Assembly (NCBI GenBank): GCA_037131735.1
Contig: JBAXQM010000010.1
Coordinates: 18,156 to 82,155, forward strand
From: CAIUPE01 sp037131735
GTDB lineage: Bacteria; Pseudomonadota; Alphaproteobacteria; Rhizobiales; Beijerinckiaceae
Length of the DNA: 64,000 nucleotides
Direction of reading: 5' to 3'
The notes under the pieces were generated by a model, which worked only from the letters and a program-made list of their open reading frames with translations, searched no databases and was not told where the DNA came from. A program made the translations under genes and the position numbers. Every line of letters starts with the position of its first letter. Within the stretch, counting starts at the first letter, position 1. Below are positions 16,480 through 25,877 of the stretch, one piece after another.

Positions 16480-16778
16480 AATTTCAACGCCAATGTCCCA
16501 ATTTGCGACAGAAACAACGCGAAAAGCTCTGATTCGTGCAGGGTCTGTTCCCGATTTGCGCCAAATCTTGATGAAACGTGAATCCGCGCGCCAATCCGGC
16601 TTCATTGATTTTTCATGAGTCTCGAAGGGACTTCATTCAGAAGCGATTCGGACGCGATTCGTTCCCGCCTCGTTCGAATTGGTTGAGGGTTCCTGTTTCA
16701 AATCGTCTCAATTTGCGACATTCGGTTTGACTTTGACACAGGCGGTCATGCAGGTTCACCGCCCAATCGAAGATCATC
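16480..16778. other. 299-bp intergenic region with a repeated 16-mer
   Basis: No gene is visible here. GTCCCAATTTGCGACA (16495-16510) and GTCTCAATTTGCGACA (16705-16720) differ at one base and are 210 bp apart in the same orientation. A related ATTTGCG core occurs near 16555. The stretch CGATTCGGACGCGATTCGTTC near 16640 is also internally repetitive. It probably holds the promoter of the helicase gene. Confidence 0.5.
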
Positions 16779-19700
16779 ATGCGTTCGCCCTCAATTCCTC
16801 CCTCCCAGCGTTCCCGGGGCGTTACTGCCATTCTCGGGCCGACCAATACCGGCAAGACTCATCTCGCCATTGAACGCATGCTGGCGCATCCCTCCGGGAT
16901 TATTGGCCTGCCGTTGCGACTCTTGGCGCGTGAAGTCTATGAACGCGTTATTGCGCGCGTGGGCGCACCGGCTGTGGCCCTCATTACCGGTGAAGAAAAA
17001 ATCAAACCACCTGGTGCACGTTATTATGTGGCAACTGTTGAAGCGATGCCGCGTGATGTTGATGTGAGTTTTGTTGCGATAGATGAATGCCAACTCGCTG
17101 CTGATTTTGATCGCGGTCATATTTTCACAGATCGCGTTCTCAATATGCGCGGTCGCGATGAAACGATGTTGATCGGTGCGGAAACGATCAAACCTTTATT
17201 GCTAAAACTCATTCCCGGTTTGCAAACAACATCGCGTCCACGCCTGTCGCAATTGACTTTTGCGGGTGATCGCAAAATCAGCCGTTTGCCGCGTCGTTCA
17301 GCCATCGTCGCGTTTTCTGCTGATGAAGTTTACGCGATTGCTGAACTCATTCGTCGCCAAAGTGGTGGAGCCGCTGTTGTTCTTGGCGCGCTTTCACCAC
17401 GAACACGCAATGCACAAGTTGCACTTTATCAATCCGGTGATGTTGATTACCTCGTGGCGACTGATGCCATTGGTATGGGGCTCAATCTTGATGTCGATCA
17501 TGTCGCCTTTGCGGGTGATCGCAAATATGACGGCACAAAATTTCGTCGACTTGTCCCGGGCGAGTTTGGCCAGATTGCAGGGCGGGCGGGCCGTTACTTA
17601 AAAGATGGCACATTCGGATCAACCGGCCGCTGCGCGCCTTTTGAAGATGAGCTCGTCGAGGCGCTCGAGTCCCATGTTTTTCCGCCCCTGCCGATGCTCC
17701 AATGGCGCAACCCAGAGCTCGATTTTTCAAGTGTCCCGGGGCTGATCCACGCGCTGGACCGCGTTCCCGACGAAGACGGCCTGACCCGCGCGCCTTTGGC
17801 CGATGATCTGCGCGCGCTCGAGGCGGCGTCACGGGATCGCGCGATTATGGCTGCTGCCAAAGGCCAAAAGGCTGTCGAATTGCTCTGGGCCGTCTGCCAA
17901 GTGCCTGATTATCGGAAGCTTTCCCCGCAAGCCCATGCCGACCTTGTCACCACCCTCTATCTCGATCTCGCAACCAAGGGGCAGATCCCGGCAGAGTGGT
18001 TTGCCCGCCAAATCGCCGAGGTGAACCGGACCGACGGGGATATCGATACACTCTCGGCGAGGATAGCCCAGATCCGCACCTGGACCTTTGTCGCCAATCG
18101 GGAAAACTGGCTCGCTGATCCGACGCATTGGCAGGACGCCACGCGACAGGTAGAAGATGCTTTGTCGGACGCGCTCCATGAGCGTCTGGCCCAACGATTT
18201 GTAGACCGCCGCACCAGCGTGCTGATGCGTCGGCTGAGAGAGAATGCGATGCTGGAAGCGGATATCACGGCGACGGGCGAAGTGCTTGTCGAGTCACACC
18301 CTGTCGGCCGATTGATCGGGTTCCAATTTGTGCCGGAGTCAGACACGGGCACGCCTGAAGGCAAAGCGCTCCGCGCCGCGGCCTTGCGCGCTTTGGCAAG
18401 TGAATTTGCCAACCGTGCGACACGCGTAAGCAATGCTGTCGATGACGCCTTCGCTTTAAGCCATGACGGCTCATTGCGTTTCTTAGGTGAACCGATTGCG
18501 CGTTTAAGCGCCGGTGAAAAGCTTCTCGCGCCGCGCTTGCGTTTACTTGCCGACGATCATCTTGACGCTACTGATCGTGAGAAGGTGCAGAACCGCATTG
18601 ATCTGTGGCTCAAAGCGCATGTTGAAAAACTTCTCGGTCCTTTGTTGAAGCTGGAAGAGCCTGAAGCATTGACCGGCATGGCGCGCGGTATCGGATTCCA
18701 AATTGCTGAAGCACTCGGTGTTCTTGATCGCACAAAAGTCCACGATGATATGAAAGCGCTTGATCAAGAGGCGCGCGCAACCTTGCGCGGTCTCGGCGTC
18801 CGTTTCGGCGCTTATCATTTGACAGTACCAGCTTTGCTTAAACCCGCACCACGCGCGCTTGCCTGTCAGCTTTGGGCACTCAAAGAAGGCGGCGCCGATG
18901 TGAAAGGGCTTGATGACATTCTTCATCTCGCCGCATCGGGACGCACATCAATACCGATCAATCCCGAAACACCGAAGCCGCTTTATCGCGCTGCCGGTTT
19001 CCGCGTCTGTGGCACACGTGCCGTGCGCGTCGATATTCTTGAGCGTCTGGCTGATCTTATTCGTCCCGCCATTCAATATCGTCCTGGCCTAACACAAGGT
19101 GAGCCGCCAGCAGGTACTGCTGATGGTGAAGGCTTTGTTGTCACGGTTGCGATGACATCGCTTTGCGGGTGCGCGGGTGAAGATTTCAATTCGATTTTGA
19201 AGTCACTCGGCTATGTGATGGATCGTCGCGCGGGCCCTGCGATTACCGCATCACTTGCGAAGCCGAGTGAACCGGCAACATCGGACGTGACGATAGAAAC
19301 GATACAGAGTGAAGCTTCTACAGAGATAGAGGATGCATCGGAAACGTCGGCCTTGGCGAGTGACGTGGTCGAGATTACACCAACGGTTGTTGAAGAAACG
19401 CCTTCTGATGCGGCGGCTGCAACGGAAGCGGCAGAGCCTGTGATGATCGAAGTGTGGCGGCAACACCGCCATCGTCCGCAAGGCCAACGTCCTGATCGCC
19501 GGAAGCCCCATCAGGGCAAGCCGCGTGACAGCGAAGCTGCTTCGTCACCAGACGCTGCGAATGCAACGCAACCAAACGAAAAGAAACATTTTCATCGCCG
19601 CTCTGAAAAACGTTCAGGCGAGGAAAGCGAGAGCCGCCCGCCGCGTAAACCTCATGCGAAGCATGAAGGGGGGCGTGAAGACCGTCGCGGTGGTCAGCGC

Positions 19701-19859
19701 TTTGAAGGACGTGATCGCAACAAGGATCAAGCGCGCAAGCCTGATCGCGGATGGCAAGATCCGCCACGCGCGAAAGAGAAAGATCGCGCACCTGATCCCG
19801 ATTCGCCTTTTGCAAAATTGCTGGCGTTGAAATCGCAACTTGAAGGCAAAGACAAATAG
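16779..19859 (+). CDS. SUV3-type helicase with long charged C-terminal tail
   Basis: A 1026-residue superfamily 2 helicase. Motif I is GPTNTGKTH (20-28), motif II is DECQ (102-105) instead of DEAD/DEAH, and motif VI is near QIAGRAGRY. These match the alphaproteobacterial relatives of mitochondrial SUV3, the RNA-degradosome helicase; RNA unwinding in decay is the likely role. After the helicase core and the Suv3 C-terminal domain, roughly the last 200 residues are low-complexity. They are first Glu/Thr/Ser-rich, then strongly basic with many Arg, Lys, His and Asp, ending in FAKLLALKSQLEGK. Such tails commonly bind RNA or partner nucleases. The S4-domain, ferredoxin and carD genes often found next to this helicase in Hyphomicrobiales are absent here. 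Confidence 0.87.
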   Translation: MRSPSIPPSQRSRGVTAILGPTNTGKTHLAIERMLAHPSGIIGLPLRLLAREVYERVIARVGAPAVALITGEEKIKPPGARYYVATVEAMPRDVDVSFVAIDECQLAADFDRGHIFTDRVLNMRGRDETMLIGAETIKPLLLKLIPGLQTTSRPRLSQLTFAGDRKISRLPRRSAIVAFSADEVYAIAELIRRQSGGAAVVLGALSPRTRNAQVALYQSGDVDYLVATDAIGMGLNLDVDHVAFAGDRKYDGTKFRRLVPGEFGQIAGRAGRYLKDGTFGSTGRCAPFEDELVEALESHVFPPLPMLQWRNPELDFSSVPGLIHALDRVPDEDGLTRAPLADDLRALEAASRDRAIMAAAKGQKAVELLWAVCQVPDYRKLSPQAHADLVTTLYLDLATKGQIPAEWFARQIAEVNRTDGDIDTLSARIAQIRTWTFVANRENWLADPTHWQDATRQVEDALSDALHERLAQRFVDRRTSVLMRRLRENAMLEADITATGEVLVESHPVGRLIGFQFVPESDTGTPEGKALRAAALRALASEFANRATRVSNAVDDAFALSHDGSLRFLGEPIARLSAGEKLLAPRLRLLADDHLDATDREKVQNRIDLWLKAHVEKLLGPLLKLEEPEALTGMARGIGFQIAEALGVLDRTKVHDDMKALDQEARATLRGLGVRFGAYHLTVPALLKPAPRALACQLWALKEGGADVKGLDDILHLAASGRTSIPINPETPKPLYRAAGFRVCGTRAVRVDILERLADLIRPAIQYRPGLTQGEPPAGTADGEGFVVTVAMTSLCGCAGEDFNSILKSLGYVMDRRAGPAITASLAKPSEPATSDVTIETIQSEASTEIEDASETSALASDVVEITPTVVEETPSDAAAATEAAEPVMIEVWRQHRHRPQGQRPDRRKPHQGKPRDSEAASSPDAANATQPNEKKHFHRRSEKRSGEESESRPPRKPHAKHEGGREDRRGGQRFEGRDRNKDQARKPDRGWQDPPRAKEKDRAPDPDSPFAKLLALKSQLEGKDK

Positions 19860-19883
19860 GAAACGCTTAGGTTATAGTGTCTC

Positions 19884-22256
19884 TTACTTTGTACGATCGT
19901 CATTCACGAGCATCGTACGGCCGACAATCTCGCCCAATCCATGGGCGCGTAAGCCGCGATCAATGGCAAAAAGCAAATCGGAACTGACGCGCCCTGCGTC
20001 GTCAACATCAGCGACATAGCCCGTCAATTCGAATTCTTTAACGGACTCGCCCAGTTTTTTATACTGAACCTGCGGTGTGGGATCGCGCAGAAGTTTTGTA
20101 TTCGCCTGCGCCGCCTCATTCATAAGGCTCTGAACGAGATCAGGATCCGCATCACGCGAGACGGGAATAGATACAACGACACGCCCAGTGCGATCATTGT
20201 GAACGCGATTTTTAACAACGCCCGAGACAAGCGAAGAATTGGGAACGATCAATACTGAACGATCAAAAGTTTCAATTTCAGTGGCACGCACATTGATGCG
20301 TTTGACGTGACCTTCTTCTGCGCCGACCGCAATCCAGTCACCAACACGAATAGCGCGTTCCCATAAAAGAATAAGACCCGAGACGAAATTATTGACGATG
20401 GATTGCAGACCAAAACCGATACCAACCGACAATGCACCGGCGACGATTGTCACCTTCTCTAGACTCAGACCCAGGCCACTGAGGGACATCGCAGCGGCCA
20501 CGATGAAGCCGGCATAGCCGATGCCGGTTACAATCGAATTTCTTAAGCCTGAGTCGAGATGCGTGCGCGGTAAATAATTTTGTGTGAGCCAGCGCTGCAA
20601 TCCGCGTGTGAGAATAATGCCCGCACCAAACAAAAGGATTGCAAAAAAGGCAGCACCAAATGAAATTGTGACTTCACCAATAGAGAAGCCAAAAATCACC
20701 GCTTTAAGCGGCAGCAAGATATCACCGGAATCAACGCGCCAAGGCGCAAGCGCTAATGTGACTCCGAGACCTAAAACTAAGAGCTGTAAGACGCCCGAAA
20801 GGATAACGGCAATTTGTTCAAGTGCCGGGCGAGAAAGGCCTGATGCAGATTGGATCGAGCGGAACGCCGGAGTACCAGGCGATAAGAGATAGTCGAATGA
20901 ATCTTCGGCAATCTGGCGTCCGATAAATGTCAAAACAGCCAAGATCACAATCGTCACAAGTTGATCGGCTAAAAAGCCGGCGAGCACGGGATAACCGAAA
21001 AATGCTGCGCCAGTAATTCCGACAATCATTACCCAGCCGAAGAGTCGCGCAATAACAATCCAAAAGGGGCGGCTTTCCCCCGGGGCTTCATTGCGATCTT
21101 CAGGTTTGAGGCGATAGAGACCAATTGTCAGAGTCGCGGCAACGAGGAGCGCGATGAAAGACTTTGATAAAACAGATAGCCCTAGGCCCGCGACAATTGC
21201 TTGATTGATCGACTCGATGACGCGACCTGCAGCGATTAAAAGTGCGATCCGTCTCGCAAGGGCTGATAATTTTTCAGCCTGACGATCACTGAGATCGAGA
21301 ACACGCCATTCGGGTTTTGCGGTGGCAAGGACACCACCGGCAAGACTGCTGATAAAGCTGATAAAGACAACCGCGCGTAGAAAAGCGACCATCACGGGCT
21401 CGACGCGATTAGGCAACAAGGCCGCGCCGTCAATCGCCTGTTCGATCGCAAAGATGCCAAAGAACGGAATAACAAACCCAATGATACCAACAGCAACCGC
21501 ACGTAATGCGCGCTGCAGTCGTGTCGGGTTACCGAAGCGCGTTGAGCGCTCAATCATCGCCAAGACGTAACGTCGTGCCGAGATGGTGGCGAAGGCGGTT
21601 AATCCTAGGCCAAGGGCAATTAAAAATCCACCGAGCAAGCCGGCGCGCGCAACAGCGCGTTCAATTGTATCGCGCGCGACGATACCGAGCGCCCGCAAGT
21701 CATGCGTAAAGTTAAGGCCAATATCGGACCACAGAGCCGGGGAAAGCACGCTTGCTGATTGAGAAAAAAGTTGCTGGGTAAAGAGGGCGCGTCGTTTATC
21801 TGAAATCGCGGTTTGTAATTGTTCGGCTTGCACCGAGAGAGTGCGGGCGAGCTTTACGGTGTCATCAAATTCTTTCAGCGCTTTTTCACGATCCTCGCGC
21901 TCTTTTGAAATATCCGGACTCTCGGGAGGCGCCTTCTCATCTGGCTTCGGACCAAGCTCTTTCAACCGGGAGCGAATGGCTTCGGCACGCGGCGATTGTT
22001 CATCGGAAATTGTTTTGACCGATTGCGCTATGGCTTCAACCCGCGACCGATTCTCCTGAAGTGCACCATCTCCAAAGGGGCGGGAATTAATCCCCGCTTC
22101 AATTGCATCAAGTTCAAGCCGTAAGGCATCGAGTTGCGCGCGAATATTTGTTTGATCCTGCGCGAAAGCAAAAGACCACCACGATAAAAATAGAAGGGCG
22201 ATGATAAACAGGGCGAAGCTCTTACCCTGTCGACGAAGATCCCATGACATGTTCAT
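19884..22256 (-). CDS. MscS-family mechanosensitive channel with DUF3772 region
   Basis: A 790-residue large MscS-type channel. A signal peptide (FALFIIALLFLSWWSFAFAQ) precedes a periplasmic coiled-coil region (about residues 25-160, Glu/Lys/Arg-rich), then many membrane helices. The MscS pore and beta domain follow near VTIVAGALSVGIGFGLQSIVNNFVSG and the soluble C-terminal domain. It should release osmolytes on hypo-osmotic shock. The longest frame reaches 22481 and would overlap ppa; the ATG at 22256 (MNMSWDLRR) places the signal peptide at the start and leaves a 137-bp gap, so it is preferred. Convergent with the helicase gene. Confidence 0.87.
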   Translation of the reverse strand: MNMSWDLRRQGKSFALFIIALLFLSWWSFAFAQDQTNIRAQLDALRLELDAIEAGINSRPFGDGALQENRSRVEAIAQSVKTISDEQSPRAEAIRSRLKELGPKPDEKAPPESPDISKEREDREKALKEFDDTVKLARTLSVQAEQLQTAISDKRRALFTQQLFSQSASVLSPALWSDIGLNFTHDLRALGIVARDTIERAVARAGLLGGFLIALGLGLTAFATISARRYVLAMIERSTRFGNPTRLQRALRAVAVGIIGFVIPFFGIFAIEQAIDGAALLPNRVEPVMVAFLRAVVFISFISSLAGGVLATAKPEWRVLDLSDRQAEKLSALARRIALLIAAGRVIESINQAIVAGLGLSVLSKSFIALLVAATLTIGLYRLKPEDRNEAPGESRPFWIVIARLFGWVMIVGITGAAFFGYPVLAGFLADQLVTIVILAVLTFIGRQIAEDSFDYLLSPGTPAFRSIQSASGLSRPALEQIAVILSGVLQLLVLGLGVTLALAPWRVDSGDILLPLKAVIFGFSIGEVTISFGAAFFAILLFGAGIILTRGLQRWLTQNYLPRTHLDSGLRNSIVTGIGYAGFIVAAAMSLSGLGLSLEKVTIVAGALSVGIGFGLQSIVNNFVSGLILLWERAIRVGDWIAVGAEEGHVKRINVRATEIETFDRSVLIVPNSSLVSGVVKNRVHNDRTGRVVVSIPVSRDADPDLVQSLMNEAAQANTKLLRDPTPQVQYKKLGESVKEFELTGYVADVDDAGRVSSDLLFAIDRGLRAHGLGEIVGRTMLVNDDRTK

Positions 22257-22393
22257 AGAAAGATGTGCCTTCCGCCTCTCAGCCGAATCATCGGACAACC
22301 GCCAACGGAATGTCTCCGTAACGCGAAAGTTACGCACGCGCAAAGGCGGATGATCACGCGATATACGAATTAACACGTCGGCTGGCGAGGCGT

Positions 22394-22927
22394 TCAGCCT
22401 TTTTTCTTCGCGCGCTCGACCCCTTCGAGAATCAAGCGGCGCGCTTCTGCGGCATCGCCCCAGCGAACGATCTTGACCCATTTACCCGGCTCAAGATCTT
22501 TGTAATGGGCAAAAAAATGTTCAATCTGATGAATCGTAATCTCGGGGAGATCGGTATAATTCATCACCTTCTCATAACGCTTCGTGAGCTTAGCGCTCGG
22601 CACCGCTACGATTTTTTCATCGCCGCCGGATTCATCTTCCATCACAAGCACGCCCACAGGACGAACGCTCATAATGGCGCCGGGGATGATCGCGCGCGTA
22701 TTCGCAACAATCACATCGCACGGGTCACCATCATCCGAGAGCGTATGCGGAATGAAGCCGTAATTTCCGGGATAGCGCATCGACGTATAGAGAAAGCGAT
22801 CGACCACAAGCGCGCCCGCCTCTTTATCGATTTCATATTTGATCGGCTCACCGCCAATCGGAACCTCGATCACGACATTGACATCATCGGGGGCATTTTT
22901 TCCGATCGAGATGGCTTTGAGATTCAT
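22394..22927 (-). CDS. ppa: Inorganic pyrophosphatase
   Basis: The 177-residue family I soluble pyrophosphatase hydrolyses PPi to two Pi and keeps biosynthetic reactions irreversible. It has the substrate-binding segment EVPIGGEPIKYEIDK, the signature DGDPCDVIV with metal-binding Asp residues, and KWVKIVRWGD near the end. Length is normal for the bacterial hexameric form. It stands as its own unit; the mscS-type gene lies downstream on the same strand after 137 bp. Confidence 0.95.
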   Translation of the reverse strand: MNLKAISIGKNAPDDVNVVIEVPIGGEPIKYEIDKEAGALVVDRFLYTSMRYPGNYGFIPHTLSDDGDPCDVIVANTRAIIPGAIMSVRPVGVLVMEDESGGDEKIVAVPSAKLTKRYEKVMNYTDLPEITIHQIEHFFAHYKDLEPGKWVKIVRWGDAAEARRLILEGVERAKKKG

Positions 22928-23095
22928 CGGCGTTCTACCTTAAGTACGAAATGTGGAGGCAATATAAAGCCTTGGTAGAGGCTCGAGCGCGACAGGACAA
23001 GAACGACTTTCGGGGAACAGTGACGCATTTGTCCTCCATCAAACGGTCATATTGCTTTGACAGGAGATACGACGCTCTCCATAGTCCGCGCACTC

Positions 23096-24106
23096 ATGAA
23101 TGAACACGTCAAAGCTCCCCCGAAAAGCCGAAACCCCTATTATCAGGGGCCTGTAAGCGACCATTTTGATGGCGAGCATTTCTTCAACCCGGGTCGGCGT
23201 TGGGGAAAATCTGCAGGCGACCTTCTGCGCTGGATGATGGAACGGAAGCCCGAGCGCTGGCCGCCCTCACATCCAAGCCCCTTCTCAGATGTCCCGCCGC
23301 ATCGTGTTCCCGGCCGCGATATCCGACTGTCTTTTGTCGGCCATGCGAGTTTTCTTTTACAAACAGGCGGTCTCAATATTCTAATTGACCCTGTTTGGTC
23401 GGATCGCGTGTCACCCATCCGTTTCGCCGGACCAAAACGCGTCAACCCGCCCGGTATTCCGTTTGAGAAACTGCCGCCAATCGATGTGGTGCTCGTTTCG
23501 CACAATCATTATGACCATCTCGATGTGCCAACATTACGCCGTCTCCATGCGGTGCATGCGCCCCGCATTGTGACGCCGCTCGGCAATGACACGATCATCC
23601 GCCAAGCCCACGCGGGCATCCGCGCCGAAGCCCATGATTGGGGCGCGCGCGTTGAACTCGCGCCCGGAATCGCTGTGCATTTCGAGGAAGCCTATCACTG
23701 GTCAGCACGTGGACTGCGCGACCGGTTGCGCGCGCTATGGGCTGCTTTTGTAATCGAAACACCGAGCGGTCGAATCTATCATGTCGGTGATACCGGCTTT
23801 CACGACGGAAAAATCTTCCCAGCCGCACGTGACAAACATGGTCGTATCAAACTCGCGATCCTGCCCATCGGGGCTTACGAACCACGCTGGTTCATGGCCG
23901 AACAACATATGAACCCGGATGAAGCGGTACGCGCCTTGATCGCGCTTGGGGCAGAACGCGCTGTTGCCCATCATTGGGGCACATTTCAATTGACGAATGA
24001 AGGCGTGACGCGTCCGCCGGAAGATCTCCGAAAAGCACTCGCGACACATAAAGTGGATGAAAAGAAATTTGCCGTGTTGCGGCCCGGTGAAGTGTTAAAC
24101 GCTTAA
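23096..24106 (+). CDS. MBL-fold metallo-hydrolase (NAPE-PLD-like)
   Basis: A 336-residue metallo-beta-lactamase-fold protein with the metal site SHNHYDHLD and later VGDTGFHDG and AVAHHWGTF. The N-terminal motif NPYYQGPVSDHFDGEHFFNP is typical of the NAPE-phospholipase-D-like bacterial branch, whose physiological substrates are poorly known (phospholipid-derived phosphodiesters are a candidate). An in-frame TTG at 23057 would extend it by 13 residues; an AGGAG lies just inside that extension and does not fit either start well, so the ATG is chosen with moderate certainty. Its stop is 12 bases from the stop of the convergent GyrI-like gene. Confidence 0.83.
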   Translation: MNEHVKAPPKSRNPYYQGPVSDHFDGEHFFNPGRRWGKSAGDLLRWMMERKPERWPPSHPSPFSDVPPHRVPGRDIRLSFVGHASFLLQTGGLNILIDPVWSDRVSPIRFAGPKRVNPPGIPFEKLPPIDVVLVSHNHYDHLDVPTLRRLHAVHAPRIVTPLGNDTIIRQAHAGIRAEAHDWGARVELAPGIAVHFEEAYHWSARGLRDRLRALWAAFVIETPSGRIYHVGDTGFHDGKIFPAARDKHGRIKLAILPIGAYEPRWFMAEQHMNPDEAVRALIALGAERAVAHHWGTFQLTNEGVTRPPEDLRKALATHKVDEKKFAVLRPGEVLNA

Positions 24107-24118
24107 ATCACATCGCGT

Positions 24119-24841
24119 TTATTTTTTTGGCTGCACGAGAATATTGATTGTTGTTTCAGGCGAATTCGATTTCTCGCCGAAGATCAAATATTCCTCGATA
24201 AAAGCGTCTTTGACGACAATATCTTTGGCATCAAGATAGGCGGTGATCTGTTCATACGCGCCATCGATTTCGTCATAAGACGCAAGATGGACGAAGCGGA
24301 TCGCTTTACCCGCAATCGTTTCCCCTATCCGCATATCGCTTCCCAAATCACTCAGCGGGCTTGAGGGCACTATAGCGATGGGCAGCATAATGTCATAGGT
24401 AAAGCCGGTTTCGCTCGTCTCAACAAAAATCGTCAGCGGATAACCAGTGACATCGAGCTTTGATTTTTCGGCCGCACTTTTGAGTTTTGAAACCGCTTCA
24501 CGGATTTGGTCATAGGCCTTTTCCCATTCGCCTTTGCCGTGCGCGATGAGAGCGGGGCGTGACTCAAGCGTGAGCCGATCCGGCAAAATCACATCGGACG
24601 CCGGAGGGGCGACGCTTTTAAGCGTGGCCGTCGCACTCGTGGGGGACGCTGGTGCAGCGGGTGCCGGTGCGGGCGGGGCTTCAAGGGCGCCCTTCGGGGT
24701 TTCAAGCGGCATGACGACGGGCGGCGGAAGATCTGGAGGTGGCGCCAAAGGCATTTGGTCGATGGATTGCGCCCCAACCGGCAAAAGGCCAAAGCCTAGA
24801 GCCAGAAAAAGTCCAAGAATGGGAGCGGGCCGCAAGGACAT
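24119..24841 (-). CDS. Exported protein with GyrI-like effector-binding domain
   Basis: A 240-residue protein. Residues 1-24 form a signal peptide (LGLFLALGFGLLPVGAQS). A linker rich in Pro and Ala follows to about residue 75. The remainder resembles the GyrI-like / AraC effector-binding fold (YPLTIFVETSETGFTYDIMLPI ... VHLASYDEIDGAYEQI ... EYLIFGE). That fold normally binds small hydrophobic ligands in the cytoplasm, so an exported version is unusual. The ligand is unknown. A longer open frame reaches 25138 but overlaps dapF and lacks a signal peptide at its start; the ATG at 24841 has GGAGA upstream. Confidence 0.72.
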   Translation of the reverse strand: MSLRPAPILGLFLALGFGLLPVGAQSIDQMPLAPPPDLPPPVVMPLETPKGALEAPPAPAPAAPASPTSATATLKSVAPPASDVILPDRLTLESRPALIAHGKGEWEKAYDQIREAVSKLKSAAEKSKLDVTGYPLTIFVETSETGFTYDIMLPIAIVPSSPLSDLGSDMRIGETIAGKAIRFVHLASYDEIDGAYEQITAYLDAKDIVVKDAFIEEYLIFGEKSNSPETTINILVQPKK

Positions 24842-25001
24842 AAAGGGCGTTTCTCCACTTTCAGGGACGCCGGCCCCTGATTCGTGCCGACGATAGACCA
24901 GAGACGGGTCATGGGTCGAGCACCAGCTTCTTCGCACGACAGAACCCCTCGCCTGTCCGCGCCTCGCCATGCTATGCCCCGCGCGCAAGGAGTATGATGC
25001 G

Positions 25002-25877
25002 ATGACCAGTCCTCTCGCCGGCCGGCCTTTTGTGAAAATGAATGGCGCTGGCAATGCGATCACCATTCTGGATTTGCGCGGCACATCTCTCACCGTGTCG
25101 GCAGCAGAGGCGCGCGCGATCGCGCAAAATCGCTCCACCGCTTTTGATCAATTGATGGTGATCTTTGATCCGCATTCCAAAGAGAGTGACGGCTTCATGC
25201 GGATCTTCAATACGGATGGCAGCGAATCCTCAGCCTGCGGTAATGGCACGCGCTGCGTGAGCTGGCATATGCTTCAGGATCAAACAAAAGATCATCTCGT
25301 ACTTGAAACAAAAGCCGGACGTCTTGACTGCCGTCGCGAAGCCGAATTCGCCTTTACGATAGACATGGGGATGCCGCGTTTCGACTGGCAAAAGATTCCT
25401 CTCTCGCGCGCGGTTAGTGACATCGATCATATCAATTTTTCTTACACAACAACAAATGGTAAACTATTGAGCGATCCTGCTGGTGTGAATATGGGCAATC
25501 CGCATGCGATTTTCTTTGTTGAGAATGTCGAAGCCTATGCGCTTGATGTGAATGGTCCGATCCTCGAACATGATTCCCTGTTTCCTGAGCGCGCGAATAT
25601 CTCACTCGTTCACATTATTGATCGCGGCCATGTTATTCAGAAAGTATGGGAGCGCGGCGCGGGTCTCACACTTGCTTGCGGCTCTGGCGCCTGCGCTGCT
25701 GTTGTTGCTTCGTCGCGTCGTAGTCTAACGGAACGCCAAGTGCGCGTGAGTCTTCCCGGTGGCGATCTTATAATTCATTATCGCGCAAGCGACTCGCATG
25801 TTCTAATGACGGGTCCAGTGGAATTTGAACATCGCGGTACACTTGATTCGGCCCTCCTCAGGGATATCGCTCGATGA
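25002..25877 (+). CDS. dapF: Diaminopimelate epimerase
   Basis: A 291-residue enzyme that interconverts LL- and meso-diaminopimelate for lysine and peptidoglycan synthesis. The two catalytic cysteines lie in ACGNGTRC (Cys79) and ACGSGAC (about Cys226), and the N-terminus FVKMNGAGN is diagnostic. AAGGAG about nine bases before the ATG fixes the start; earlier in-frame ATG 24969 lacks this. The stop overlaps the start of mtaB by four bases (ATGA), so the two are translationally coupled, an arrangement common in Alphaproteobacteria. Confidence 0.95.
   Translation: MTSPLAGRPFVKMNGAGNAITILDLRGTSLTVSAAEARAIAQNRSTAFDQLMVIFDPHSKESDGFMRIFNTDGSESSACGNGTRCVSWHMLQDQTKDHLVLETKAGRLDCRREAEFAFTIDMGMPRFDWQKIPLSRAVSDIDHINFSYTTTNGKLLSDPAGVNMGNPHAIFFVENVEAYALDVNGPILEHDSLFPERANISLVHIIDRGHVIQKVWERGAGLTLACGSGACAAVVASSRRSLTERQVRVSLPGGDLIIHYRASDSHVLMTGPVEFEHRGTLDSALLRDIAR

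Noticed and set aside
22257..22481. N-terminal extension of the MscS-type channel
   Set aside because: Overlaps ppa and precedes an otherwise correctly placed signal peptide.
24842..25138. Longer N-terminus of the GyrI-like exported protein
   Set aside because: Would overlap dapF and bury the signal peptide 100 residues from the start.
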